Source: UBA8752 sp040261275 | Lineage (GTDB): Bacteria > Bacteroidota > Bacteroidia > Flavobacteriales_D > Sanyastnellaceae | Direction: 5' to 3' | NCBI GenBank assembly: GCA_040261275.1 | Contig: JBDQOI010000036.1 | Location: 1 to 22,262 of the forward strand | Length of the DNA: 22,262 nucleotides | Part shown: in pieces, positions 1 to 7,476 of the stretch | How positions within the stretch are numbered: position 1 is the stretch's first letter | Layout of the letters: the number at the start of each line of letters is the position of its first letter | Notes under the pieces: model-generated | Told to the model about the DNA's origin: nothing | What the model saw: only the letters and a program-made list of their open reading frames with translations | Database searches by the model: none | Position numbers and translations under genes: made by a program

Positions 1-12
1 AAGAAGAAGTAA
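1..12 (+). CDS. rpsM: 3' end of a gene, probably rpsM (30S ribosomal protein S13)
   Basis: Only three lysine codons and a TAA stop are visible. A Lys-rich C-terminus directly before rpsK is what S13 looks like in Bacteroidota, where the order is rpsM-rpsK-rpsD-rpoA-rplQ. The identification rests on gene order and the basic tail, not on domain sequence. The 49-nt gap to rpsK shows no terminator, so co-transcription is likely. Confidence 0.55.
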   Translation, partial: KKK

Positions 13-61
13 TTCTCTAGTCCCTGACCCGGGACGCCGAATCGACCAACTCCCCCAAACG

Positions 62-448
62 ATGGCCAAGACCACCAAGAAGTCAAAGAAGAAGGTAAAA
101 GTGGATGCCATGGGCCAAGCCCACATCCATGCCTCCTTCAACAACATCATCATTTCCCTCACCAATGCCACCGGACAGGTCATTTCCTGGTCCAGCTCCG
201 GCAAGATGGGATTCCGCGGTTCCAAGAAGAACACGCCTTACGCTGCGCAGTGCGCTGCTGAAGACTGTGGCAAGGAAGCCATGGAGTACGGCCTGAAGAA
301 GGTCAAGGTTTTCGTGAAGGGCCCCGGAAGTGGACGTGAGAGCGCCATCCGCACCCTGCACAACATGGGCATTGAAGTCACGGAGATCGTGGACATCACG
401 CCCATGCCTCACAACGGGTGCCGCCCTCCCAAGCACCGCCGCGTCTGA
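62..448 (+). CDS. rpsK: 30S ribosomal protein S11
   Basis: S11 is a small-subunit protein of the platform, near the E site and the mRNA exit. The 128 residues match the usual family length. A Lys-rich N-terminus (residues 1-13) is followed by the conserved core HIHASFNNIIISLTN, then GKMGFRGSKKNTPYAAQ, GPGSGRESAIRTL and the terminal NGCRPPKHRRV, which is diagnostic for S11. It lies between the probable rpsM end and rpsD, with 34 nt to rpsD, inside the ribosomal protein operon. The start ATG is preceded by a C/A-rich leader with no clear Shine-Dalgarno sequence, which is normal in this phylum. The call is secure. Confidence 0.98.
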   Translation: MAKTTKKSKKKVKVDAMGQAHIHASFNNIIISLTNATGQVISWSSSGKMGFRGSKKNTPYAAQCAAEDCGKEAMEYGLKKVKVFVKGPGSGRESAIRTLHNMGIEVTEIVDITPMPHNGCRPPKHRRV

Positions 449-482
449 TTCATAGGGAACCGAAACAAGCAAGCAACACAAC

Positions 483-1088
483 ATGGCACGTTACCGCGGA
501 CCCAAGTCCAAGATCACCCGCCGCTTCAAGGAAGCCATCTTCGGCCCGGACAAGGCGCTCGAGCGTCGTCCTTACGGCCCAGGCCAACACGGCCCGAATC
601 GCCGTCGGAAGAAAGAGTCCGAGTACTCTGTTCAGCTCGCTGAAAAGCAGAAGGCCAAGTACACGTACGGTATCCTCGAGCGTCAGTTCCGCAACATGTT
701 CGAACGCGCACAGGCCAAGCCCGGCATCACGGGTGAGGTGCTGCTCCAATTCTGCGAGTTGCGTCTCGACAATGTGGTCTTCCGCCTCAACTTGAGCCCA
801 ACCCGCCGTGGAGCCCGCCAGTTGGTGAGCCACCGCCACGTTACGGTAAACGGCGACGTCGTGAACATCCCTTCTTACCGGGTGCGTCCGGGAGACGTCG
901 TGGGCGTTCGTGAGAAGTCCAAGTCCCTCGAGGTTGTCACCGGAGCCATCGCTTCCGGCGGACAGCGCCACGAGTGGCTCGATTGGGATGGCAATGCCCT
1001 TGCGGGTTCGGTCATCGCGGTGCCCAGCCGTGACCAGATTCCCGAGAACATCAAGGAGTCCCTCATCGTCGAGCTCTACAGCAAGTAA
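483..1088 (+). CDS. rpsD: 30S ribosomal protein S4
   Basis: S4 is a primary 16S rRNA-binding protein that nucleates assembly of the small-subunit body. The protein has 201 residues, a normal length. The N-terminal S4 region (MARYRGPKSKITRRF) lacks the four zinc-ligand cysteines found in some S4 proteins, so this is the zinc-free form. The S4 RNA-binding domain is visible at about residues 92-150 (RLDNVVFRLNLSPTRRGARQ, then VSHRHVTVNG and RVRPGDVV). It lies 34 nt after rpsK and 21 nt before rpoA. In some bacteria S4 represses translation of its own operon; nothing in this leader lets me say whether that applies here. Confidence 0.98.
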   Translation: MARYRGPKSKITRRFKEAIFGPDKALERRPYGPGQHGPNRRRKKESEYSVQLAEKQKAKYTYGILERQFRNMFERAQAKPGITGEVLLQFCELRLDNVVFRLNLSPTRRGARQLVSHRHVTVNGDVVNIPSYRVRPGDVVGVREKSKSLEVVTGAIASGGQRHEWLDWDGNALAGSVIAVPSRDQIPENIKESLIVELYSK

Positions 1089-1109
1089 TCACAACCCAGC
1101 ACATTCGAT

Positions 1110-2102
1110 ATGGCGATTCTCGATTTTCAGCAGCCAGATAAGGTCATCATGCTTGACTCCGATGACTTCAGCGGACGGTTTGAATTCCGTCCCTTGGAGC
1201 CCGGTTTCGGTGTGACCATCGGCAATGCGCTCCGGCGCATCATGCTCTCCAGCCTGGAGGGTTATGCCATCACCCAAATCCGCATCGAAGGTGTGGAACA
1301 TGAATTCAGCACCATCAAAGGTGTGGTGGAGGATGTCACCGAAATGGTGCTCAACCTCAAGCAGGTAAGGTTCAAGCGTCAGATTGAGGATGTGGATCAC
1401 GAAGTGGTAAACGTTGTCATCGGCGGTCAGGATCAGTTCTTGGCGGGCGACATTGGCAAGTTCACCTCTGCTTTCCAGGTCATGAACCCCGACCACGTGA
1501 TTTGCAATCTTGATTCCAGTGTTCAGTTGAGCGTTGAGATGCGGATTTCCAAGGGCCGGGGCTATGTCCCTGCTGAGGAGAACAAGCATGAGGAAGCCAC
1601 CGTGGACACGATTTTCATCGACTCCATTTTCACGCCGATTCGGAATGTGAAATACGAGATTGACAACTATCGTGTGGAGCAGAAGACCGACTACGAGAAG
1701 CTGATCCTCGAGCTTCAGTGCGACGGTTCCATTGCCCCGAAGGATGCCCTTCAAGAGGCGGCCCGTATTCTCATCGAGCACTTCATGCTCTTCAGCGAGG
1801 AGCGCATCACGCTCGATTTCGTGGAGAAGAATGAGTCCGAGGAGTTGGATGAGAGCTCGTTGCACATGCGCCATCTGCTCAAGACCAAGTTGGTCGACAT
1901 GGACCTCAGTGTTCGTGCCTTGAACTGCTTGAAGGCAGCGGATATCGATTCCCTCGGTGATCTGGTCGCCTACAATAAGAATGACTTGTTGAAGTTCCGC
2001 AACTTCGGCAAGAAGAGCTTGACCGAGCTCGAGGACCTCGTGGAGAGCAAGGGCCTGCAATTCGGTATGAACGTCAGCAAGTACAAGCTGGACGCGGAGT
2101 AA
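1110..2102 (+). CDS. rpoA: DNA-directed RNA polymerase subunit alpha
   Basis: This is the alpha subunit of RNA polymerase. Its N-terminal domain dimerises and scaffolds beta and beta-prime assembly, and its C-terminal domain binds UP elements and activators. The protein has 330 residues, a normal length. The N-terminal domain (about 1-235) contains GFGVTIGNALRRIMLSSLEG, the conserved dimerisation and assembly segment. An acidic linker (NESEELDESS) precedes the C-terminal helix-hairpin-helix region (about 270-320), with LNCLKAADIDSLGDL and LLKFRNFGKKSLTELE. The gene lies 24 nt before rplQ in the ribosomal operon. A very long open frame on the opposite strand across rpoA and rplQ is codon-aligned and is an artefact of codon bias. 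Confidence 0.98.
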   Translation: MAILDFQQPDKVIMLDSDDFSGRFEFRPLEPGFGVTIGNALRRIMLSSLEGYAITQIRIEGVEHEFSTIKGVVEDVTEMVLNLKQVRFKRQIEDVDHEVVNVVIGGQDQFLAGDIGKFTSAFQVMNPDHVICNLDSSVQLSVEMRISKGRGYVPAEENKHEEATVDTIFIDSIFTPIRNVKYEIDNYRVEQKTDYEKLILELQCDGSIAPKDALQEAARILIEHFMLFSEERITLDFVEKNESEELDESSLHMRHLLKTKLVDMDLSVRALNCLKAADIDSLGDLVAYNKNDLLKFRNFGKKSLTELEDLVESKGLQFGMNVSKYKLDAE

Positions 2103-2126
2103 TCCGCGACCGTAAGCGCCGTCATC

Positions 2127-2861
2127 ATGAGACACGGAAAGAAATTCAATCACCTCGGACGCAAGACCGCCCACAGAAAGGCGATGATGGCCAATATGGC
2201 CTGCAGTCTGATCGAGCATAAGCGCATCACAACGACTTTGGCGAAGGCCAAGGCCCTTCGCGGATTCGTGGAGCCGATTGTGAACCGCGCCAAGGAGGAC
2301 AGCACCCACAGCCGCCGCATTTGCTTCCGCTACCTGCGGGACAAGCATGCCGTGACCGAGCTGTTCAGTGAGGTCGGACCCAAGGTGGGCGCCCGTGAGG
2401 GGGGCTACACCCGCATCATCCGCACAGGTAATCGCTTGGGCGACAACGCTGAAATGTGCATGATTGAGTTGGTTGACTTCAACGAGCTCTACGGCAATGA
2501 AGCCAAGACCAAGAAGAAGCGCAGCCGTCGTTCTCGCCGCGGTGGTGGCACTGCCGCTGCACCTGCTGCAGAAGCTGCAGTTGCCGCTGAAGTTGTCGAG
2601 GAAGTGGCTGTAGAGGCTGTCGAAGAGGCTCCCGCCGAGGAGGCTCCCGCTGCTGAAGAGGCTCCCGCTGCTGAAGCTGCTGCCGAAGAAGCGCCTGCTG
2701 CTGAAGCCGCCACTGAGGAAGCTCCTGCCGAGGAGGCTCCCGCTGCTGAGGCTGCTGCCGAAGAAGCACCTGCTGCTGAAGCCGCCACCGAGGAGGCTCC
2801 TGCCGCAGACGACACCCCGGCAGACGACGCCGAGGGCGAAGAAGAGAAGCCCGCCGAATAA
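2127..2861 (+). CDS. rplQ: 50S ribosomal protein L17 with a long Ala/Glu-rich C-terminal extension
   Basis: L17 is a large-subunit protein near the peptide exit tunnel. Residues 1-122 are the conserved core, with MRHGKKFNHLGRKTAHRKAM at the N-terminus, ITTTLAKAKALRGFVEPIV in the middle and IELVDFNELYG at the end. A basic linker (about 126-138, KTKKKRSRRSRR) follows, then about 104 residues made almost entirely of Ala, Glu, Pro, Val and Thr. The total of 244 residues is about twice the length of a minimal bacterial L17. Bacteroidota L17 proteins often have shorter extensions of this kind, but here the tail has grown by a tandem duplication (2658-2804). The tail is probably disordered and acidic, and its role is unknown. 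It is the last gene of the ribosomal block, with a terminator 20 nt downstream. Confidence 0.97.
   Translation: MRHGKKFNHLGRKTAHRKAMMANMACSLIEHKRITTTLAKAKALRGFVEPIVNRAKEDSTHSRRICFRYLRDKHAVTELFSEVGPKVGAREGGYTRIIRTGNRLGDNAEMCMIELVDFNELYGNEAKTKKKRSRRSRRGGGTAAAPAAEAAVAAEVVEEVAVEAVEEAPAEEAPAAEEAPAAEAAAEEAPAAEAATEEAPAEEAPAAEAAAEEAPAAEAATEEAPAADDTPADDAEGEEEKPAE
2658..2804 (+). repeat. 75-bp tandem duplication inside the rplQ tail
   Basis: Two 72-nt blocks, 2658-2729 and 2733-2804, are offset by exactly 75 nt. By my alignment they differ at four positions, all third-codon changes, so both encode the same 24 residues (EAPAAEAAAEEAPAAEAATE, then EAPA). Within each block a shorter EEAPAAEAA unit also repeats. 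This indicates in-frame duplication of a low-complexity segment with the protein sequence kept. Confidence 0.9.
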
Positions 2862-2880
2862 GGCGCGCCTACAACCCATG

Positions 2881-2909
2881 AAAAAGGGAGGCGTCCGCCT
2901 CCCTTTTTT
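2881..2909 (+). terminator. Rho-independent terminator after rplQ
   Basis: The stem GGGAGGC (2886-2892) pairs with GCCTCCC (2897-2903) around a 4-nt loop. It is flanked by five A on the left and six T on the right, so the helix can extend through A-T pairs and also work on the other strand. It closes the ribosomal operon. The hairpin begins with ATG and ends with CAT (2878-2912), which creates false start codons on both strands. Confidence 0.9.
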
Positions 2910-3003
2910 CATTTGCGCCCATTACGCCTGTTCAAACCCTGTTGTCATCCCACTGCCCGAAAAGGGGAGGAGGGCTCGAGATGCGGTCTATCTTCGCGCC
3001 GCA

Positions 3004-4140
3004 ATGAACCAGTCCGACACCCAGCAAATAGCGCCGGCGCCGGCCGTGCTTCTCCTTGAGGACGGCACCCGATTCGTGGGCAAGGCCATCGGCGCCACAG
3101 GTACCACCACCGGTGAAGTCGCCTTCAATACCGGTATGTACGGTTACCAGGAAATCTTCACCGATCCCAGCTACAAGGGCCAGGTACTCGTGATGGCCAC
3201 GGCGCATATTGGCAACTACGGGGTGCACGGCGCAGAGAACGAAAGCGTCAGTACACAGATTGCAGGTCTCGTGGTCCGCAACTTTAGCGAAGTGGCGAGC
3301 CGTGTGGGAGACATTGAACCCTTGGCGGACCGATTGGAGCGCGATGGGATAGTGGGCATTGCGGACATCGACACCCGCGGGCTCATCCAGCACATCCGCG
3401 ACTGCGGAGCCATGAACGCGCTCATCAGCAGCGACGGCACAGATGAGGCCGAGCTTATGTCCCGGCTCAAGGCGACCCCTTCCATGGAGGGCTTGGAACT
3501 GTCGAGCCAGGTGACGCGCAGCGCTGCAGAAGACGCCGGAGATTCCGAAAGTGAAATCCGCATCGCGTTGCTCGACCTCGGAAACAAAGAGAACATCACC
3601 CGATGCCTTGAAGAGCGGGGCGCATTCGTGCGCCAGTTCCCCATGGGAACATCGTTGGATGAAATGAAGGCTTGGAGCCCTTCAGGATGGATGATCTCGA
3701 ATGGGCCCGGAGACCCCTCAGCCATGCCCGATACCATAGCCTTGGTGGGCCAGATCGTCGCCCTCGGACAGCCTGTATTCGGCATTTGTCTTGGCCACCA
3801 GATCATCGCCTTGAGCCAAGGACTGAAGACCGAGAAGATGTTCCAGGGTCACCGAGGAGTCAATCATCCGGTGAAGGACCTCGAGAGCGGCAAGTGCGAA
3901 ATCACTTCGCAGAACCACGGCTTCGTGGTGAGCCGGGATTCCCTCGAGGGGGCGGCCAACGTGGTCGTGACCCACGAACATCTGAACGACGGCACAGTGG
4001 CCGGCATCAAGCTGGCGGAACAGCCGGTCTTCTCGGTGCAGTTCCACCCGGAAGCCAGCGCAGGACCACACGATAGCCGTCATCTCTTTGACCGGTTCAT
4101 CACCAACATCAAACAACACACCAAGCTGCAAACCGCCTGA
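3004..4140 (+). CDS. carA: Carbamoyl-phosphate synthase small (glutaminase) subunit
   Basis: CarA hydrolyses glutamine and channels ammonia to CarB for carbamoyl phosphate, the precursor of pyrimidines and arginine. From ATG 3004 the protein has 378 residues, matching the family. The open frame extends upstream to an ATG at 2878, but that codon lies in the terminator hairpin and would add 42 unrelated residues, so 3004 is the better start. The N-terminal domain shows FVGKAIGATGTTTGEVAFNT. The class I glutamine amidotransferase domain has the nucleophile Cys262 in GICLGHQ and the catalytic His348 and Glu350 in FHPEAS. The carB gene is not in the window. The stop is only 2 nt before eno, which implies a carA-eno transcript. 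No convincing promoter is visible in 2912-3003; TATCTTCG at 2989-2996 is a weak candidate. Confidence 0.97.
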   Translation: MNQSDTQQIAPAPAVLLLEDGTRFVGKAIGATGTTTGEVAFNTGMYGYQEIFTDPSYKGQVLVMATAHIGNYGVHGAENESVSTQIAGLVVRNFSEVASRVGDIEPLADRLERDGIVGIADIDTRGLIQHIRDCGAMNALISSDGTDEAELMSRLKATPSMEGLELSSQVTRSAAEDAGDSESEIRIALLDLGNKENITRCLEERGAFVRQFPMGTSLDEMKAWSPSGWMISNGPGDPSAMPDTIALVGQIVALGQPVFGICLGHQIIALSQGLKTEKMFQGHRGVNHPVKDLESGKCEITSQNHGFVVSRDSLEGAANVVVTHEHLNDGTVAGIKLAEQPVFSVQFHPEASAGPHDSRHLFDRFITNIKQHTKLQTA

Positions 4141-4142
4141 CC

Positions 4143-5420
4143 ATGCAATACATCGATCACATTCACGCCCGCGAAATCCTCGATTCGAGGGGCAATCCGA
4201 CCGTCGAGGTCGAAGTGGTGACTGGGGAGGGCGTCCTCGGGCGCGCAGCGGTTCCGTCAGGAGCCAGCACCGGCATTCATGAGGCTGTTGAACTCCGGGA
4301 TGGAGACAGTGGGCGTTACCTCGGAAAAGGGGTCAAGAAGGCCGTTGAGAACATCAACACTACCATCGCCGAGGAGCTCGTCGGTATGGACATCTTCGAT
4401 CAGGTCGGCATCGATCACTACTTGATCGACCTGGACGGGACCGAAAACAAGGGCAACCTGGGCGCCAACGCCCTGCTCGGCGTCAGCCTCGCAGTGGCCA
4501 AGGCGGCAGCCGGCTCTCTCGGCCAGCCCCTGTACCGCTACATTGGCGGCGTGAACGCCAATCTGATGCCGGTTCCCATGATGAACATCATCAATGGAGG
4601 CTCGCACGCGGACAACGCCATTGACATCCAGGAGTTCATGATCATGCCCGTCGGGGCGGACACCTTCGCCGATGGTTTGCGCATGGGTGCCGAAGTATTC
4701 CATCACCTCAAGAAGGTGCTCTCGGGAAAGGGACTCAGCACCAACGTAGGCGACGAGGGCGGATTCGCACCCAACCTCAAGTCCAATGAGGAGGCGCTGG
4801 ACACCATCCTGATGGCCATCGAGAAGGCGGGTTATAAGCCAGACGAGGACTTTCAGTTGGCCCTCGACGCGGCCAGCAGCGAGTTCTACGACAAGGAGAA
4901 GGGGCTATACATCCTATCAGGGACCGGCCAGCAGATGGACGGCCCAGCATGGGTGGAGTACTGGAAGGAGCTCCGAGGTAAATACCCGATCATCAGCATC
5001 GAGGACGGCTGCGACGAGGACGATTGGGCGACGTGGAAGCTCATGACGGACGCCATGGGGGACAATACGCAGCTCGTGGGTGACGACCTGTTCGTGACCA
5101 ATGTGGAACGCCTCAGCCGCGGCATCGAGGAAGGAGTGGCCAACTCCATCCTCATCAAGGTCAACCAGATTGGCACCTTGACTGAGACCATCGAGGCCGT
5201 GCAGCTCGCCAACCGTTGTGGTTACACCAGCGTGATGAGCCACCGCAGTGGTGAGACCGAGGACACGACCATTGCTGACTTGGCTGTGGCCCTGTCCACC
5301 GGCCAGATCAAGACGGGCAGTGCTTCCCGCAGCGATCGGATCGCCAAGTACAACCAGTTGCTCCGCATCGAAGAGGAATTGGGAGATACCGCTTACTATC
5401 CCGGACCCCACTTCGCGTAA
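4143..5420 (+). CDS. eno: Enolase (phosphopyruvate hydratase)
   Basis: Enolase interconverts 2-phosphoglycerate and phosphoenolpyruvate in the cytoplasmic stage of glycolysis and gluconeogenesis. The protein has 425 residues, a normal length. The N-terminus IHAREILDSRGNPTVEVEV and the loop GASTGIHEAVELRDG are characteristic. Glu205 in GDEGGFAP and Lys339 in ILIKVNQIGTLTET are the catalytic pair. Mg ligands are provided by SIEDGCDEDDW and GDDLF, and SHRSGETEDTTIADLAV completes the active site. It begins 2 nt after carA, so the two are very likely cotranscribed and translationally coupled, although their pathways are not directly linked. A symmetric terminator follows at 5464-5491. Confidence 0.98.
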   Translation: MQYIDHIHAREILDSRGNPTVEVEVVTGEGVLGRAAVPSGASTGIHEAVELRDGDSGRYLGKGVKKAVENINTTIAEELVGMDIFDQVGIDHYLIDLDGTENKGNLGANALLGVSLAVAKAAAGSLGQPLYRYIGGVNANLMPVPMMNIINGGSHADNAIDIQEFMIMPVGADTFADGLRMGAEVFHHLKKVLSGKGLSTNVGDEGGFAPNLKSNEEALDTILMAIEKAGYKPDEDFQLALDAASSEFYDKEKGLYILSGTGQQMDGPAWVEYWKELRGKYPIISIEDGCDEDDWATWKLMTDAMGDNTQLVGDDLFVTNVERLSRGIEEGVANSILIKVNQIGTLTETIEAVQLANRCGYTSVMSHRSGETEDTTIADLAVALSTGQIKTGSASRSDRIAKYNQLLRIEEELGDTAYYPGPHFA

Positions 5421-5463
5421 GGGCGGTTTGATCTTTTGGCCCTCTACCGAGGGCAGGAAATAC

Positions 5464-5491
5464 AAAAAGGGAGCCGGAAGGCTCCCTTTTT
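5464..5491 (+). terminator. Bidirectional terminator between eno and the PorE-like gene
   Basis: The perfect 12-bp palindromic arms AAAAAGGGAGCC (5464-5475) and GGCTCCCTTTTT (5480-5491) surround a GGAA loop of the GNRA type. There is a T run on one strand and, because of the A run, an equal T run on the other. It lies between convergent genes (eno ends at 5420, the minus-strand gene ends at 5523), so it should serve both. Confidence 0.92.
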
Positions 5492-5522
5492 GATGGGTTC
5501 AAGATTGGTGTTCGAAGGGGCT

Positions 5523-7472
5523 TCAGTCCTCGGGGTCAGGCGTACGGACCACAAGGAACTCAGTCCTCCGGTTTTCCTGGTGCTTGGCTTCTGAACAAGG
5601 GACGCCATTGCTGCATTCATTGCGCAATTCGCCCTCGCCCACTCCCACGGGCAGAACCTGTGACTCGGAAACGCCAATATCCACAAGGTAGCGGGCTGCT
5701 GAGGCAGCGCGGCGCTCGCTGAGGCGCTGGTTGTAGCGGTCGGATCCACGGGCATCGCAGTGAGAGCGCAGCTCGACCTCTATACCAGGACGGCTCTTGA
5801 GGAAATCTGCGACCAATGAAAGGGCCGGCTTGGCTTCTTCACGGAGGCGATAGCTATCGTAATCCCAGCGGATTTCGGGCAATTCAAAGCTGTCTCCCTC
5901 TCGGATGGCACTGGCATACTCATCGTTGGTGAGCTCACTGGTCGGGGTCAGTTCAATGGTCACCTCCATCTCCCGGACCAAGGGGTCCTCTGGAGTGTCG
6001 AGGGTAATGTTCTCTGCGAAGTAAGTATCCATCGTAGCCTCTGCCCGGAAGGTGCGGCCGTGAGGCAGGTTCAATTCAAAGGAACCGTCTTCCCCGCTGG
6101 TCAGAACGATGGCACTGCCATCTTCAGCATCGAGCAAGTCAATCTTTGCATTGGGAATCGGCTCCTTGGATTCGCTGTCCATCACAATACCGCGCACAAG
6201 GAGTGGCTTGTCCACCACCCGGAACTTCAGGATCCGGTCATATCCATAGCGGTCGGAGGACATGAAGCCCGTTTTGCCCCCTTCATCGAAGGAGATGCCA
6301 AAGTCATCGCTTTGGCTGTTCAACGGATAGTCCAAATGCACGGGAGCCCCCCAGTTTCCGCCCTCATCCCGAATGGAATACAGGATGTCGAGGCCGCCCA
6401 GTGTGATCTGTGCATCCGAAGCGTAGAACAGGGTATCGTTGCCTTTCAAGCTGGGAAAAACGTCGTCACCGGCACTGTTCACCTGTGGACCGAGGTTGAC
6501 GGGAGGGAAGGTCCAGGTGTCTCCATTGCGCTTGATTTTCCAGAGGTCCATTCCTCCATGGCCGCCAGGCATGTCGCTGGAGAAATACAGGACCTCGCCG
6601 TTTGGACTGAAGGCGGGGTGGGCGAACATATTGGCTCCCTCACTCAAGCCGATTTCAAGGGGAGCCATCCACTCTTCCAGGCCCTTGCGCGCATAGAAAA
6701 TGGTGGTGTTGTTCACCGATGATTCGTCGAGCAACAACTTCCCTGCCTTCTCCGGAGCGTGGTTGCTTCGGGTGAAAATCAGCAGGGCTCCATCCGGGGA
6801 CATCGTGGCAATGCCATCGTGATACGGGCCGTTGACCCCCGGAGTCAAAATAGCCTCACCTCCATTCACAGGGATCTGATAGAGATCGGTGAAGCTCAAG
6901 TCCGTGTAAGGGTCACGCGCTCCGGGCTTTTCCAGGGCTCCCGTGAAGTACAGGGTGTTTCCGAACCGGAAGGGCGCAAAGGCCGAACGGATACCGGGAA
7001 TGTCGAAGGGCGTCAATTCAAACGCCGAGGTGTCCCGTGCGCCATCTTGCGCGAGAACCGCGCTGTAGCGAAGTGCGGCAGCCACTTCATTGCCGGGATT
7101 CCGCTGACTTACTTCGCTCAGAATGCGCTCTGCTTCGGCGTAACGCTGTTGCTGGAACAATACTTCTGCGTAGGCAATTCGGTCCTCGTCCGTTGCTTCG
7201 GGCTGCGCTACGAGCAATGCATAGGCCGAAGAGGCCTCCATGGGCTGGTTGATGAGCGCATGCGATGACGCAAGCTTCCGATAGGAATCCGGGCTGGGAT
7301 CCCGTTGGACCGCACTGCCGAAGTGGTGAATGGCATCCTGGTAGCGAAGTTCGGAGAAGGCCGCATTGCCCTCTTCGACGTGAAGTCGGGCACATCCTGG
7401 CAGGGTGAGGAGACCAGCTGCCCCTATGCAGAGCAGCAAGACCGTTGTGGGGATGGAGAATCTTCCGGGCAT
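5523..7472 (-). CDS. PorE-like outer-membrane lipoprotein (TPR, PD40 propeller, CarboxypepD_reg-like, OmpA C-terminal domain)
   Basis: The protein has 649 residues from ATG 7472, which lies 4 nt after the PorP/SprF stop. A longer reading from 7601 would overlap that gene and bury the lipoprotein signal. Residues 1-27 form a lipoprotein signal with lipobox LTLPGC (Cys27). TPR-like helices follow (about 31-150, e.g. GNAAFSELRYQDAIHHFGSA). Next is a PD40/WD40-like propeller (about 165-435, with MSPDGALLIFTRS, FSPNGEVLYFSSDMPGGHGG, SFDEGGKTGFMSSDRYG). A carboxypeptidase-regulatory-like beta domain follows (about 440-510, RGIVMDSESKEPIPNAKIDL). The C-terminal OmpA peptidoglycan-binding domain (about 545-645) has CDARGSDRYNQRLSERRA. 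This domain order matches PorE, known to tie the T9SS to peptidoglycan. It is the last gene of the adhesin operon, so it may be a dedicated paralogue rather than the core PorE. Confidence 0.9.
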   Translation of the reverse strand: MPGRFSIPTTVLLLCIGAAGLLTLPGCARLHVEEGNAAFSELRYQDAIHHFGSAVQRDPSPDSYRKLASSHALINQPMEASSAYALLVAQPEATDEDRIAYAEVLFQQQRYAEAERILSEVSQRNPGNEVAAALRYSAVLAQDGARDTSAFELTPFDIPGIRSAFAPFRFGNTLYFTGALEKPGARDPYTDLSFTDLYQIPVNGGEAILTPGVNGPYHDGIATMSPDGALLIFTRSNHAPEKAGKLLLDESSVNNTTIFYARKGLEEWMAPLEIGLSEGANMFAHPAFSPNGEVLYFSSDMPGGHGGMDLWKIKRNGDTWTFPPVNLGPQVNSAGDDVFPSLKGNDTLFYASDAQITLGGLDILYSIRDEGGNWGAPVHLDYPLNSQSDDFGISFDEGGKTGFMSSDRYGYDRILKFRVVDKPLLVRGIVMDSESKEPIPNAKIDLLDAEDGSAIVLTSGEDGSFELNLPHGRTFRAEATMDTYFAENITLDTPEDPLVREMEVTIELTPTSELTNDEYASAIREGDSFELPEIRWDYDSYRLREEAKPALSLVADFLKSRPGIEVELRSHCDARGSDRYNQRLSERRAASAARYLVDIGVSESQVLPVGVGEGELRNECSNGVPCSEAKHQENRRTEFLVVRTPDPED

Positions 7473-7476
7473 ATTG

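Noticed and set aside
2479..2815. Gln/Pro/Arg-rich and Ala/Ser-rich open frames opposite the rplQ tail
   Set aside because: They are low-complexity mirror translations of the Ala/Glu repeat.
1089..2912. A 607-codon minus-strand open frame across rpoA and rplQ
   Set aside because: It is codon-aligned with both ribosomal operon genes and begins with the CAT at the end of the terminator palindrome. It is a shadow of codon bias.
2878..3003. N-terminal extension of carA from ATG 2878
   Set aside because: The ATG lies in the terminator hairpin of rplQ, and the 42 added residues do not match CarA. ATG 3004 gives the family length.
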